This document shows positions 54,292 to 63,174 of a stretch of DNA of 64,000 nt, piece by piece. The translations under genes and the position numbers were made by a program. The notes beneath the pieces were generated by a model. It saw only the letters and a program-made list of their open reading frames with translations, searched no databases and had not been told where the DNA came from. Source of the DNA: Rubrivivax sp. (GTDB lineage: Bacteria; Pseudomonadota; Gammaproteobacteria; Burkholderiales; Burkholderiaceae_C); NCBI GenBank assembly GCA_019635315.1, contig JAHBZT010000005.1, positions 186,001 through 250,000 of the forward strand, written 5' to 3'. How positions within the stretch are numbered: position 1 is the stretch's first letter; each line of letters starts with the position of its first letter.

Positions 54292-55407
54292 ATGAGTACC
54301 CTCGCCGCCCGCCTGGCCAGCGCCGTGCCCGACCCGCTGCGCACCGGCGCGCAGGTGCAGCTGATCTGCCTGGGCGTGGCGCTGCTGCTGAAGCTGCTGG
54401 GCGCCGACAGCTTCCTCGTCGCCTGGCTGTATTCGGCCGTCATCGGCAGCTGCATCTGGGGCCTGATCCACGGCGGCACGCACCTGCTGGCGCGGCTGCG
54501 CCGCGTCGCGCCGGACGCCGAGGGCGGCGAACGCTGGCCGGGCTGGGGCTGGATGCTGCCGGTGATCGTGGTCGGTGCCTTCGCCGGCTACGTGCTGGGC
54601 ACGCTGATCGCCGATGCGCTCACCGGCCACCGCAGCGTGCTGCCGCTGGCGCGCGGCCTGACCGACTGGCGGGCTTGGGGCGGCATCGTCGCGATCTCGC
54701 TGGCCGTGGCGGTGGCTGCCACCTGGTACTTCTACAGCCGCAGCCACCTGGCGTCGGCCGCGGCGGCGGCGGCCGGGCTGCAGCGCCAGGCCGCCGAGGC
54801 CCAGCTGCGCCTGCTGCAGAGCCAGCTCGAGCCGCACATGCTCTTCAACACACTGGCCAACCTGCGCGTGCTGATCGGCGCCGACCCGCCGCGCGCGCAG
54901 GCCATGCTGGACCGCCTGATCGCCTTCCTGCGCAGCACGCTGGCGGCGTCGCGCCGCGGCGAGCATGCGCTGGCCGACGAATTCCAGCGCCTGGCCGACT
55001 ACCTGGCGCTGATCGAGGTGCGCATGGGCCCGCGCCTGCAGGTGCGGCTGGACCTGCCCGAGGACCTGCGCGCGCAGCCGGTGCCGGCATTGCTGCTGCA
55101 GCCGCTGGTCGAGAATGCCGTGCAGCACGGCCTGGAGCCGCAGGTCGCCGGTGGGCGCATCGAGGTCGGCGCGCGGCGCGACGGCGGCACGCTGGTGCTG
55201 ACGGTGCGCGACACTGGCGCCGGACTGCCGGCGCTGGCGCCGCCGCCGGCGCCCGGTCACGGCTTCGGGCTGACGCAGGTGCGCGAGCGCCTGGCCGCAC
55301 TGCACGGTGCGAACGCTGCGCTGACCCTGGCACCGGCCGCTGACGCCGAGGGCGGCACGCAGGCCGAGGTGAGGCTGCCGCTGCAGCGTCGCGAGGACCT
55401 GGCATGA
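54292..55407 (+). CDS. LytS/YehU-type sensor histidine kinase
   Basis: The 371-residue protein has four hydrophobic segments in the first 150 residues, then the His-kinase domain of the LytS family: LRLLQSQLEPHMLFNTLANLR with the phospho-accepting His182, LADEFQRLADYLALIEVRMGPRL, LLLQPLVENAVQHGLEP and a shortened ATPase domain ending GHGFGLTQVRERLAALHG. It lacks a classical HisKA and belongs to group HPK8-like kinases. It overlaps the response regulator gene by four bases. Confidence 0.93.
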   Translation: MSTLAARLASAVPDPLRTGAQVQLICLGVALLLKLLGADSFLVAWLYSAVIGSCIWGLIHGGTHLLARLRRVAPDAEGGERWPGWGWMLPVIVVGAFAGYVLGTLIADALTGHRSVLPLARGLTDWRAWGGIVAISLAVAVAATWYFYSRSHLASAAAAAAGLQRQAAEAQLRLLQSQLEPHMLFNTLANLRVLIGADPPRAQAMLDRLIAFLRSTLAASRRGEHALADEFQRLADYLALIEVRMGPRLQVRLDLPEDLRAQPVPALLLQPLVENAVQHGLEPQVAGGRIEVGARRDGGTLVLTVRDTGAGLPALAPPPAPGHGFGLTQVRERLAALHGANAALTLAPAADAEGGTQAEVRLPLQRREDLA

Positions 55408-56237
55408 CCGCCCCCGCCGCCCGCGCGCTGATCGCCGAGGACGAACCGCTGCTCGCCGCCGCGCTGCGCGCCGAGCTGGCGGCGCTGTGGCCGGCGCTCG
55501 AGGTCGTCGCCACGGTCGGCGACGGCGACAGCGCGGTCGCGCAGGCGCTGGCGCAGCGGCCCGAGGTCTGCTTCCTGGACATCCGCATGCCCGGCAGCAG
55601 CGGGCTGGAGGCGGCGCGCGCGCTGGCCGAGGACTGGCCCGAGGGCCTGCCGTTCCCGCTGATCGTCTTCGTCACCGCCTACGACCAGCATGCGCTGGCG
55701 GCCTTCGAGGCCCAGGCCGTGGACTACCTGGTCAAGCCGCTGGACCGGCCGCGCCTGGCGGCCTGCGTGGAGCGGCTGCGCGCGCGGCTGGCCGACCGCG
55801 CGGCGCCGGCGCAGCTGCAGCGCACGCTGGAGCAGCTGCGCGGCCTGCTCGGCGCGGCAGGCGCCGCGGCCGGCCCTTCGCCCGCGGCAGCGGCCGGCGC
55901 CGCGGCGGCGCCGCGCCTGAGCGTGATCCCGGCGCAGACCGGCCACCTGGTGCAGATGGTCCCGGTCGCCGAGGTGCTGTACTTCGAGGCCGCCGACAAG
56001 TACGTGCGCGTGGTCACCGCCACGCGCGAGCACCTGATCCGGCTGTCGCTGCGCGAGCTGCTGCCGCAGCTGGACCCGGCCGAGTTCTGGCAGGTGCACC
56101 GCGGCACCGTGGTGCGTGCCAGCGCGGTCGCCTCGGCGCGACGCGAGGACTCCGGCAAGGTCACGCTGACGCTGCGCGGCCGCCCGGAGACGCTGACCGC
56201 CAGCCGGCTCTACGCCCACCTTTTCCGCGGACTGTGA
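55404..56237 (+). CDS. LytR/AlgR-family response regulator with LytTR domain
   Basis: The 277-residue protein has a receiver domain (ALIAEDEPLLAAALRAEL, VCFLDIRMPGSSGLE with Asp59, FVTAYDQHALAAFEAQAVDYLVKPL), an alanine-rich linker, and a LytTR DNA-binding domain (VPVAEVLYFEAADKYVRVVTATREHLIRLSLRELLPQLDPAEFWQVHRGTVVRASAV). It is the partner of the preceding kinase. The genes sit directly before the aryl-polyene-like operon and may control it, which is only positional inference. Confidence 0.95.
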   Translation: MTAPAARALIAEDEPLLAAALRAELAALWPALEVVATVGDGDSAVAQALAQRPEVCFLDIRMPGSSGLEAARALAEDWPEGLPFPLIVFVTAYDQHALAAFEAQAVDYLVKPLDRPRLAACVERLRARLADRAAPAQLQRTLEQLRGLLGAAGAAAGPSPAAAAGAAAAPRLSVIPAQTGHLVQMVPVAEVLYFEAADKYVRVVTATREHLIRLSLRELLPQLDPAEFWQVHRGTVVRASAVASARREDSGKVTLTLRGRPETLTASRLYAHLFRGL

Positions 56238-56273
56238 CCGCGGCGCCGGCCGGTGCGGCCGGCCCGGCCCGCC

Positions 56274-56279
56274 TACAAT
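56274..56279 (+). promoter_or_regulatory. -10 element before the acyl carrier protein gene
   Basis: TACAAT at 56274-56279 lies 85 bases before the GTG start of the acyl carrier protein gene and directly after a GGCCGG-rich hairpin. The -35 position has no good match. It probably marks the promoter of the lipid cluster. Confidence 0.45.
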
Positions 56280-56364
56280 CGACAGCTTGCCCGCAGCGTG
56301 CGCCGTGCCGCCGGGCGAACCCGCGGGACCCTGCACCCGCCGCCGCCTTCCTGGAGTCTCGATC

Positions 56365-56664
56365 GTGTCCCAGTCCACCCCCGCCGCCGCCGCCGCGACC
56401 GCGGACCTTGCCGCGCTGGAGCGCGAACTGGCCGCCCTGTTCGTGGAGGCCCTGAACCTGGAGATGGCGGCCGACGAGATCGACCCGCTGATGCCGCTGT
56501 TCGGCGACGGCCTCGGGCTGGACTCGATCGACATCCTGGAGGTCGCGCTGGAGGTTTCGCACCGCTACGGCTTCCAGCTGCGCTCGGACGACGAGAACAA
56601 CCAGAAGATCTTCCAGAACCTGCGCAGCCTGGCGGCGCATGTCGCCCAGCACCGCACGCAGTGA
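56365..56664 (+). CDS. Acyl carrier protein
   Basis: The 99-residue protein is a dedicated acyl carrier protein with phosphopantetheine site GLGLDSIDILEVALE (Ser54) and the long, acidic C-terminal segment (SDDENNQKIFQNLRSLAAHV) seen in aryl-polyene clusters. The start is a GTG with CTGGAG 9 bases upstream. It is the first gene of the cluster that continues to the window end. Confidence 0.9.
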   Translation: MSQSTPAAAAATADLAALERELAALFVEALNLEMAADEIDPLMPLFGDGLGLDSIDILEVALEVSHRYGFQLRSDDENNQKIFQNLRSLAAHVAQHRTQ

Positions 56665-56665
56665 C

Positions 56666-57328
56666 ATGACCCAGCGGGCCGCGGCCCCCGGCGCCTGGGG
56701 CTGGCGCGTGGCCGCCGCGGCGCTGGCCGTGGCCGGCTACGCCACGCTGTCGCACTGGCTCATGCTCAACGCGACCCAGCAGCCCTGGGCCGTCGCGGCG
56801 CTGTTCGGCCCGCTGGTCGCCGGCATCGCGGCCATGGGCTGGGCGCGCCGGCAATGGGCCACGCTGGCCGGCTGCGCGGCGCTGGTCGCGCTGCTGGCCT
56901 GGATCGTCGCCGAAGGCGGCGTGCGCGACATCCAGTGGATGTATTTCCTGCAGCATGGCGCGATCCACCTCGCGCTGGGCTGGAGCTTCGCGCTCACGCT
57001 GCGCCCGGGCTCGACGGCGCTGATCACGATGATGGCCGAGCGCGTGCACCGCGAGTTCACGCCGGCGATGCGCGCCTACACGCGGCGGCTGACGCTGGCC
57101 TGGGCGCTGTATTTCGCCGCCATGGTGCTGGTCTCCACCACCATCTTCCTGCTCGCGCCCTGGTCCTGGTGGTCGGCCTTCTGCAACGCGGCCACGCCGC
57201 TGGCCGCGGTGGCCTTCTTCGCCGGCGAGCATGTCTGGCGCTACCGCCGCCACCCCGACTTCGAGCGCATCACGATGCGCACCGCCTTCGAGGCCTGGCA
57301 GCGTTCGGGCCAGGCCGGCGCGCGATGA
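56666..57328 (+). CDS. Membrane protein of the aryl-polyene cluster type (COG4648-like)
   Basis: The 220-residue protein has five or more hydrophobic segments (LAVAGYATLSHWLML, WAVAALFGPLVAGIAAMGW, LAGCAALVALLAWIVA, WALYFAAMVLVSTTIFLL, FCNAATPLAAVAFFAGE) and a cytoplasmic YRRHPDFERITMRTAFEAW tail. I recognise it as the COG4648-like membrane protein often found second in aryl-polyene clusters. Its role is unknown. It starts one base after the carrier protein stop and overlaps the next gene by four bases. Confidence 0.82.
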   Translation: MTQRAAAPGAWGWRVAAAALAVAGYATLSHWLMLNATQQPWAVAALFGPLVAGIAAMGWARRQWATLAGCAALVALLAWIVAEGGVRDIQWMYFLQHGAIHLALGWSFALTLRPGSTALITMMAERVHREFTPAMRAYTRRLTLAWALYFAAMVLVSTTIFLLAPWSWWSAFCNAATPLAAVAFFAGEHVWRYRRHPDFERITMRTAFEAWQRSGQAGAR

Positions 57329-59052
57329 ACGGGCCGCCGATGCTGCCGCTGCTCGGCGCGCGCGAGCTCGCCGCGCCGCTGGCCTGGTGCGACGGCGAGC
57401 CGGTGAGCGGCGCGCGCTTCGCCGCCGAGGCGCTGGCGCTGGCCGAGCGGCTGCCGGCGCGCGGGGCCCCGATCAACCTGTGCCAGGACCGCTACCGCTT
57501 CGCGCTCGGCCTGGCCGCCGCGCTGCTGCGCGGCCACACCAGCCTGCTGCCGCCGAATGCGCTGCCCGAGACGCTGGCCCAGGCACCGGCCGATGCCGAC
57601 GCGCCGCCCTATGCGATGGTCGACTGGGCCGAAGGCGACACGACGGCGCCGGCCACCGGCGCGCTGCCGGTGGTGCGGGTGGAGCGCGCGGCCGACGCGG
57701 CCCCGCTGGCCGCGGGTGCCCCGCTGCCGCAGTTGCCAGGCGACCTGCGTGCGGCCTGCCTGCTGACCAGCGGCTCCACCGGCGCACCGCAGCCGCATGC
57801 CAAGTGCTGGTCGCAGCTGGTCGCCAACATCGGCGCCGAGGCGGCACGGCTGGCGCAGATGCTGGGCCGCGACACGCTGGCCGGCGTGACGCTGGTCTGC
57901 ACCGTGCCGGCGCAGCACAGCTACGGCTTCGAGAGCACGGTGCTGCTGGCGCTGCTGGGCGGCGCCGCCTTCGACGCCGGGCGGCCCTTCTACCCGGCCG
58001 ACATCGCCGCCGCGCTGGCCCGCGTGCCGCGGCCGCGCGCGCTGGTCACGACGCCGTTCCACCTGAAGACGCTGCTGCTCTCGGGCGTCGCGCTGCCGCC
58101 GACCGACCTCGTGCTGTCGGCCACCGCGCCGCTGTCGCCGCAGCTCGCGGCGCAGGCCGAGGCCGCCTTCGGCGGGCCGCTGGTCGAGATCTACGGCTGC
58201 ACCGAGGCCGGCCAGGTGGCGTCGCGCCGCACCACCGCCGGCGAGACCTGGACCACGTTGGGCGCGCTGCGCATCTCGCGCGAGGCAGGCCCCGACGGCG
58301 ACGAGCGCTTCGTCGTCGCCGGCGGCCATGTCACCGAGCCGACGCCGCTGGCCGACGTGCTGGAGCTGCAGGACGCGACGCGCTTCAGGCTGCTCGGCCG
58401 CGCCAACGACCTGATCCATGTCGCCGGCAAGCGCAGCTCGCTGGGGCACCTGAATTTCCACCTCAACCGCATCCCGGGCGTCGACGACGGCGCCTTCTGG
58501 CTGCCCGACGAGACGCCGGACGGTGTCGTGCGGCCGCTGGCCTTCGTCGTCGCGCCGACGCTGTCGGCGCGCGAGATCGTGGCCGCGCTGCGCGCGCACC
58601 TGGAGCCGGCCTTCGTGCCGCGGCGCGTGGTGCACGTGGACGCGCTGCCGCGCGAGGCCACCGGCAAGCTGACGGTGGCGGCGCTGCGGGCCTTCGCGCT
58701 GCAGACGCTTGCCGCAGCTCCGGCCGCGCCAGCGGCGCCGGCCGCCGCGACCGGCGTCGAGACCTTCGGGATCCCGACCGACCACCCGGCCTTCGCCGGC
58801 CACTTCCCGGGCCACCCGGTGCTGCCGGGCGTGGTGCTGCTGTCGCTGCTGCTGCGCGCGGTGCAGGCGCGGCCCGCGCTGGCCGCGCGGCTGGGCGCGA
58901 CGCCGGTGATCGCGAGCGCGAAATTCCTGTCGCCTATCGGCCCCGGCGACCATGTCGCGGTTCAGCTCACCGAGGCCGGCCGCGGCGCCGACTTCGAGCT
59001 GCGCTGCGGCGAACGCGTCGTCGCGCGCGGCCAGCTGGCGCCAGGGTCATGA
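57325..59052 (+). CDS. AMP-forming acyl/aryl ligase fused to a FabA/FabZ-type dehydratase
   Basis: The 575-residue protein has two modules. Residues about 20-465 form an adenylation domain (LLTSGSTGAPQPHAK from Leu146, SYGFESTVLLAL, YGCTEAGQVASRRT, LLGRANDLIHVAGKRSSL and the C-terminal PREATGKLTVAAL). Residues about 480-575 are a hot-dog dehydratase with DHPAFAGHFPGHPVLPGVVLL, catalytic His493 in the HFPGxPVLPG motif. In most aryl-polyene clusters these are two genes; here they are fused by an alanine-rich linker. It would load the starter acid on the carrier protein and dehydrate growing chains. Confidence 0.88.
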   Translation: MNGPPMLPLLGARELAAPLAWCDGEPVSGARFAAEALALAERLPARGAPINLCQDRYRFALGLAAALLRGHTSLLPPNALPETLAQAPADADAPPYAMVDWAEGDTTAPATGALPVVRVERAADAAPLAAGAPLPQLPGDLRAACLLTSGSTGAPQPHAKCWSQLVANIGAEAARLAQMLGRDTLAGVTLVCTVPAQHSYGFESTVLLALLGGAAFDAGRPFYPADIAAALARVPRPRALVTTPFHLKTLLLSGVALPPTDLVLSATAPLSPQLAAQAEAAFGGPLVEIYGCTEAGQVASRRTTAGETWTTLGALRISREAGPDGDERFVVAGGHVTEPTPLADVLELQDATRFRLLGRANDLIHVAGKRSSLGHLNFHLNRIPGVDDGAFWLPDETPDGVVRPLAFVVAPTLSAREIVAALRAHLEPAFVPRRVVHVDALPREATGKLTVAALRAFALQTLAAAPAAPAAPAAATGVETFGIPTDHPAFAGHFPGHPVLPGVVLLSLLLRAVQARPALAARLGATPVIASAKFLSPIGPGDHVAVQLTEAGRGADFELRCGERVVARGQLAPGS

Positions 59053-59110
59053 GCGCGCCGGGACGCTCCCAAGCGCTCATCCCGCAGCGCGCAGCGCGGA
59101 GGGTGCTCGA

Positions 59111-60049
59111 GTGAGCACGACCGCGCCGAACGCCGCCGCGCCCGACTGGGCCGCCGCGGGCGAACGCAGCAACCGCGTCGCGCTGCGCTTCATGGCCTGG
59201 GTCGCGGTGACCCTGGGCCGCGGCGCGGCGCGCCTGCTGCTGCACCCGATCACGCTGTATTTCCTGTGCTTCGCGCCGGCGGCGCGCCGGCACTCGGCGC
59301 GCTACCTGGCGCGAGCGCTCGGCCGCGCACCGAGCTGGCGCGAGCGCTACCGCCACTTCCACGACTTCGCGGCGGTGACGCTGGACCGCCTGTACTTCGT
59401 GCGCGGACAGATGGGCCGCTTCGACCTCACGATCGACGGCAGCGCGCTGGTCGACGAGGCGCTGACCGAGGGCCGCGGCGCCTTCCTGCTGGGCGCCCAC
59501 CTGGGCAGCTTCGAGGCGCTGCATGCGGTCGGCGAGTCGCGGCCCAACCTGCGCGTCGCGATGGTCATGTACCCGGACAACGCGCGCATGATCCACGGCG
59601 TGCTGCAGGCGGTGGCGCCGGACTTCCAGCTCGGCATCATCGCGGTCGGGCGCAGCGGCTCGACGCTGGAGATCCGCGACTGGCTGGACGGCGGCGGCCT
59701 CGCCGGCCTGCTGGGCGACCGCGTGCTGGCCGACAGCCACTCGCGCATCGTCGAGCGGCCCTTCCTGGGCCGGCCGGCGCGCTTCTCCGACGGCCCGCTG
59801 CGCCTGGCGATGCTGCTGCGCCGGCGCGTCATCTTCATGGTCGCGCTGTACCGCGGCGGCCGCCGCTACGAGGTGCGCTTCGAGCCGCTGGCCGACTTCC
59901 GCGAGCGCATCGCCGAGCCGGCCGCGCGCGAGGCCGCGATCCAGGCCGCGCTGGCCAACTACGTGGCGCGGCTGGAGGCGCTGTGCCGCGAGCTGCCGAC
60001 CAACTGGTTCAACTTCTACGACTTCTGGCGTGAAGACCCCCAACCCTGA
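59111..60049 (+). CDS. Lysophospholipid acyltransferase-like protein (LpxL/HtrB family)
   Basis: The 312-residue protein has one N-terminal membrane anchor (VTLGRGAARLLLHPITLYFLCFAP) and the LpxL-like acyltransferase pattern FLLGAHLGSFEALHAVG (H-x4-E), RVAMVMYPDNARMIHGVLQ, GLLGDRVLADSHSRIVERPFLGRPARFSDGPLRLAMLLRRRVIF and a C-terminal LPTNWFNFYDFW, the ending typical of cluster acyltransferases. It may attach the polyene to a lipid. The start is a GTG with GGAGGG upstream at 59097-59102; 58 bases separate it from the ligase stop. Confidence 0.9.
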   Translation: MSTTAPNAAAPDWAAAGERSNRVALRFMAWVAVTLGRGAARLLLHPITLYFLCFAPAARRHSARYLARALGRAPSWRERYRHFHDFAAVTLDRLYFVRGQMGRFDLTIDGSALVDEALTEGRGAFLLGAHLGSFEALHAVGESRPNLRVAMVMYPDNARMIHGVLQAVAPDFQLGIIAVGRSGSTLEIRDWLDGGGLAGLLGDRVLADSHSRIVERPFLGRPARFSDGPLRLAMLLRRRVIFMVALYRGGRRYEVRFEPLADFRERIAEPAAREAAIQAALANYVARLEALCRELPTNWFNFYDFWREDPQP

Positions 60050-60653
60050 CCGGCGGCGGCTGCTCGTGCGCACGCTGGCCCTGGCCGCCGCCGGGCCGCT
60101 GGCGGCGCGGGCGCAGGCGGCGCGCTTCGACCTCAAGGCGCTGACCGCGCTGCTCGCGCAGCGCCGCGAGGCCGAGGCGCGCTTCTCCGAGGAACGCCAT
60201 GTCACCGGCTTCGACAGCCCGCTGCGCGCCAGCGGCACGCTGAGCTTCAGCGCGCCCGACCGTTTCGTGCGCCACGTGCTGGAGCCGCGCCCCGAGTCGA
60301 TGGCCGTGCAGGGCAACACCATCGTGCTGCGGCGCGGCGGCCGCAGCCGCCAGATGACGCTGGACGCGGTGCCCGAGCTCACGGCACTGGTGGAGGCCAT
60401 GCGCGGCACGCTGACCGGCGACGCCGCGCTGCTGCAGCGCCACTTCGAGACCCGCGTCGAGGGCGAGCCCGGCCGCTGGACGCTGACGCTGCTGCCGCGC
60501 GACGCGCGCCTGGCGACCCAGGTGCGCGAGATGCAGATCGCCGGCCAGGCCGGCGAGATCCGCAGCGTCGGCCTGTGGCTGACCAACGGCGACCGCTCGC
60601 TGATGCTGGTCGACAACCTGCCGCCTGGCACGCTGGCGCGCGAAGCCCGATGA
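60030..60653 (+). CDS. LolA-like outer membrane lipoprotein carrier
   Basis: The 207-residue product starts at a GTG overlapping the acyltransferase gene by 20 bases. It has a twin-arginine-like signal (RRRLLVRTLALAAAGPLAARAQA), then a LolA/LolB-like fold: LAQRREAEARFSEERHVTGFDSPLRASGTLSFSAPDRFVRHVLEPRPESMAVQGNTIVLRRGGRSRQM and TLTLLPRDARLATQVREMQI. It is the LolA-related cluster protein that carries lipid products through the periplasm. Confidence 0.88.
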   Translation: MKTPNPDRRRLLVRTLALAAAGPLAARAQAARFDLKALTALLAQRREAEARFSEERHVTGFDSPLRASGTLSFSAPDRFVRHVLEPRPESMAVQGNTIVLRRGGRSRQMTLDAVPELTALVEAMRGTLTGDAALLQRHFETRVEGEPGRWTLTLLPRDARLATQVREMQIAGQAGEIRSVGLWLTNGDRSLMLVDNLPPGTLAREAR

Positions 60654-63079
60654 CCGGCGCGGCGGACGGCACGCCGCCGACGCCGCGCCGGCGCGCGCTG
60701 GTGCTGGCGCTGTGGGCCGCGGTCGTGCTGCTGGCGCTGCTGCAGATCCTGCGCACGCCCTTCGTCGCCGACCTCAGCGCCTTCCTGCCGGCGAGCCCCG
60801 ACGAACGCCAGCAGATCCTGATCGAGCAGGTCGAGAGCGGCGTGCCGGCGCGCACGCTGCTGGTCGGCATCGACGGCGGCGACGCGGCGGCGCGCGCCGC
60901 CGCGTCGCGGGCGCTGGCCGCGAGGCTGCGCGCCAGCGGCCTGTTCGAGCAGGTCGGCAACGGCGAGACCGAGGCCTGGTCCGACGTCGGCACCTGGCTG
61001 TTCGAGCACCGCTACCTGCTGAGCCCGGCGGTGACGCCCGAGCGCTTCACGGCGGCCGGCCTGCGCGAGGGCCTGCAGGACACGCTGTCGCTGCTGGGCA
61101 CGCCGGCCGGCGCGATCGCGCGGCCGCTGTTCGAGCGCGACCCCACCGGCGAGACGCAGCGCATCGCCGAGGGCCTGATCCCCAGCAGCGCACCACGCAG
61201 CGAGGAAGGCGTGTGGGTCTCGCGCAGCGCGCCGCGGGCCCTGCTGGTGGCGATGGTGCGCGCGCCGGGGGCCGACCTCGATGCGATGGCCGCGGCCATC
61301 GCGCGCGTGCACGACGACTTCGCCGCGGTCGCCGCGCCGGGGCTGGCACTGCGCGTGTCCGGAGCGCCGGTCTTCGGCGTCGAGAGCCGCGGCCGCATCG
61401 AGGCCGAGATCAAGCGGCTGTCGATTGCCGGCACCGTGCTCGTGGTCGGCCTGCTGACGCTGGCCTTCGGCTCGCTGGCCGCGCTGGCGGTGGCCGCGCT
61501 GCCGGTGGCCACCGGCGTGCTGGTCGGCATCGCCGCCGTAGGCGTGGGCTTCGGCCAGGTGCACGGCATGACGCTGGCCTTCGGCGTGACGCTGATCGGC
61601 GAGGCGGTCGACTACGGCATCTACTACCTGATCCAGGCGCGCGGCCTGGCCGGGCGCGGCGGCTGGCGCGCCTGGGTGCACGAGGGCTGGCCGACGATCC
61701 GGCTCGGGCTGCTGACCAGCGTCTGCGGCTTCGTGGCGCTGGTCTTCTCGGGTTTTCCGGGGCTGGCGCAGCTGGGCGTGTTCTCGGTCAGCGGGCTCGT
61801 CGCGGCGGCGCTGTTCACGCGCTTCGTGATGCCGGCGCTGCGCCCGCAGGGGGCCGCCGGCACCCTGCTGCGCACGGCGCTCGGCCGCACCGGCCGCAGC
61901 CTGCTGGGCGCGATGCCGCGGCTGCGCTGGCCGCTGGTCGCGCTGGGCGTGGCCGCGGCGGTGCTGCTGGCGCAGCGCAGCGAGCTGTGGCGCGCCGAGC
62001 TGGCGTCGCTGAGCCCGATCCCGCAGGAGGTGCTGGCGCTGGACGCCAGCCTGCGCCAGGACCTGTCGGCCGGCGACGCGCGCACGCTGGTCGTCGTGCA
62101 GGCCGCGGACCTGCAGGCGGTGCTGGAACTGGCCGAGCAGGCCGGCGCGCGGCTGGAACCGCTGATCGACGCCGGCACCATCGGCGGCTACGACAGCATC
62201 GCGCGCTGGCTGCCCAGCCTGCGCATGCAGCAGGCGCGCCTGGCCGCGCTGCCCGCGCCGGACGCGCTGCAGGGGGCGCTGCGCGAGGCGGTGGCCGGGC
62301 TGCCGGTGGACGCGGCGCGGCTGCAGCCCTTCGTCGCCGAGGTCGCGGCCGCGCGCACGCAGGCGCCGCTCACGCTGCCGGCGCTGCGCTCGGGCGCGGC
62401 CGGCGCCAGCCTGGCGCCGCTGGTCGACGCGATGCTGCTGCAGCGCCAGGGCGACGACGGCCCCGCCGGCTGGGTCGCGCTGCTGCCGCTGCAGCCGCCG
62501 ATCGGGGCCGCGCCGGCGCCGGACGGCGCCGAGATCGACGCCGCCGCCGTGCAGCAGGCGCTGGCCGGCCTGGACGCCGGCGACCCGGCCGCCGTGCAGG
62601 TGCTGGAGATCGGCCGCGAGCTGACCGGGCTCTACGAGCGCTATCTCGGCCAGGCGCAGCTGCAGGCCCTGCTGGGTGCGCTGGGCGTGGTGGCGCTGAT
62701 GGCCCTGACGCTGCGCTCGCCGCGCCGGCTGCTGGCGGTCTGCCAGCCGCTGGTGCTGGCCGTGCTGCTGAGCATGGGTGCGCTGGCGCTGGCCGAGGTG
62801 CCGCTGGGCATCCTGCACCTGGTCGGGCTGCTGCTGGTGGTGGCGGTCGGCTCCAACTACGCGCTGTTCTTCGACCTGCTGCAGCAGCCCGGCCAGCCGG
62901 CGCAGGCCGACGACGATACGCTGGCCTCGCTGCTGCTGGCCAACCTGACCACGGTGGCGACGTTCGCGCTGATCGCGATGTCGGCGATCCCGGCACTGCG
63001 TGCGATCGGGCTCGTCGTCGCGCCCGGCGCGCTGCTGGCGCTGCTGCTGGCCGCGGCCTTCGCGCGGCCGCATCCATGA
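60650..63079 (+). CDS. MMPL/RND-family lipid exporter
   Basis: The 809-residue inner-membrane protein has the RND layout: an N-terminal helix, a periplasmic domain (about 30-270), a helix bundle (GTVLVVGLLTLAFGSLAALAVAALPVATG, MTLAFGVTLIGEAVDYGIYYLIQARG, LGLLTSVCGFVALVFSGFPGLAQLGVFSVSGLVAAALF), a second periplasmic domain and a second bundle (LVGLLLVVAVGSNYALFFDLLQQ). The GEAVDYGIYY motif holds the proton-relay acids. In such clusters it moves the finished lipid across the inner membrane. It overlaps the LolA-like gene by four bases. Confidence 0.93.
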   Translation: MTGAADGTPPTPRRRALVLALWAAVVLLALLQILRTPFVADLSAFLPASPDERQQILIEQVESGVPARTLLVGIDGGDAAARAAASRALAARLRASGLFEQVGNGETEAWSDVGTWLFEHRYLLSPAVTPERFTAAGLREGLQDTLSLLGTPAGAIARPLFERDPTGETQRIAEGLIPSSAPRSEEGVWVSRSAPRALLVAMVRAPGADLDAMAAAIARVHDDFAAVAAPGLALRVSGAPVFGVESRGRIEAEIKRLSIAGTVLVVGLLTLAFGSLAALAVAALPVATGVLVGIAAVGVGFGQVHGMTLAFGVTLIGEAVDYGIYYLIQARGLAGRGGWRAWVHEGWPTIRLGLLTSVCGFVALVFSGFPGLAQLGVFSVSGLVAAALFTRFVMPALRPQGAAGTLLRTALGRTGRSLLGAMPRLRWPLVALGVAAAVLLAQRSELWRAELASLSPIPQEVLALDASLRQDLSAGDARTLVVVQAADLQAVLELAEQAGARLEPLIDAGTIGGYDSIARWLPSLRMQQARLAALPAPDALQGALREAVAGLPVDAARLQPFVAEVAAARTQAPLTLPALRSGAAGASLAPLVDAMLLQRQGDDGPAGWVALLPLQPPIGAAPAPDGAEIDAAAVQQALAGLDAGDPAAVQVLEIGRELTGLYERYLGQAQLQALLGALGVVALMALTLRSPRRLLAVCQPLVLAVLLSMGALALAEVPLGILHLVGLLLVVAVGSNYALFFDLLQQPGQPAQADDDTLASLLLANLTTVATFALIAMSAIPALRAIGLVVAPGALLALLLAAAFARPHP

Positions 63080-63174
63080 GCGGCGGTGCGCCGGCGCGGC
63101 GGCCGCCCCAGGGACATTCCCGGGGTGCTGACCCCAGGGCGGGCGGCGCGGGTCGCGTGACAGAATCCGCGGCC

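Noticed and set aside
58967-63073. Minus-strand open frame of over 1300 codons opposite the acyltransferase, LolA-like and MMPL genes
   Set aside because: Translation is Gln/Arg/Ala repeats; the plus strand carries three recognisable proteins.
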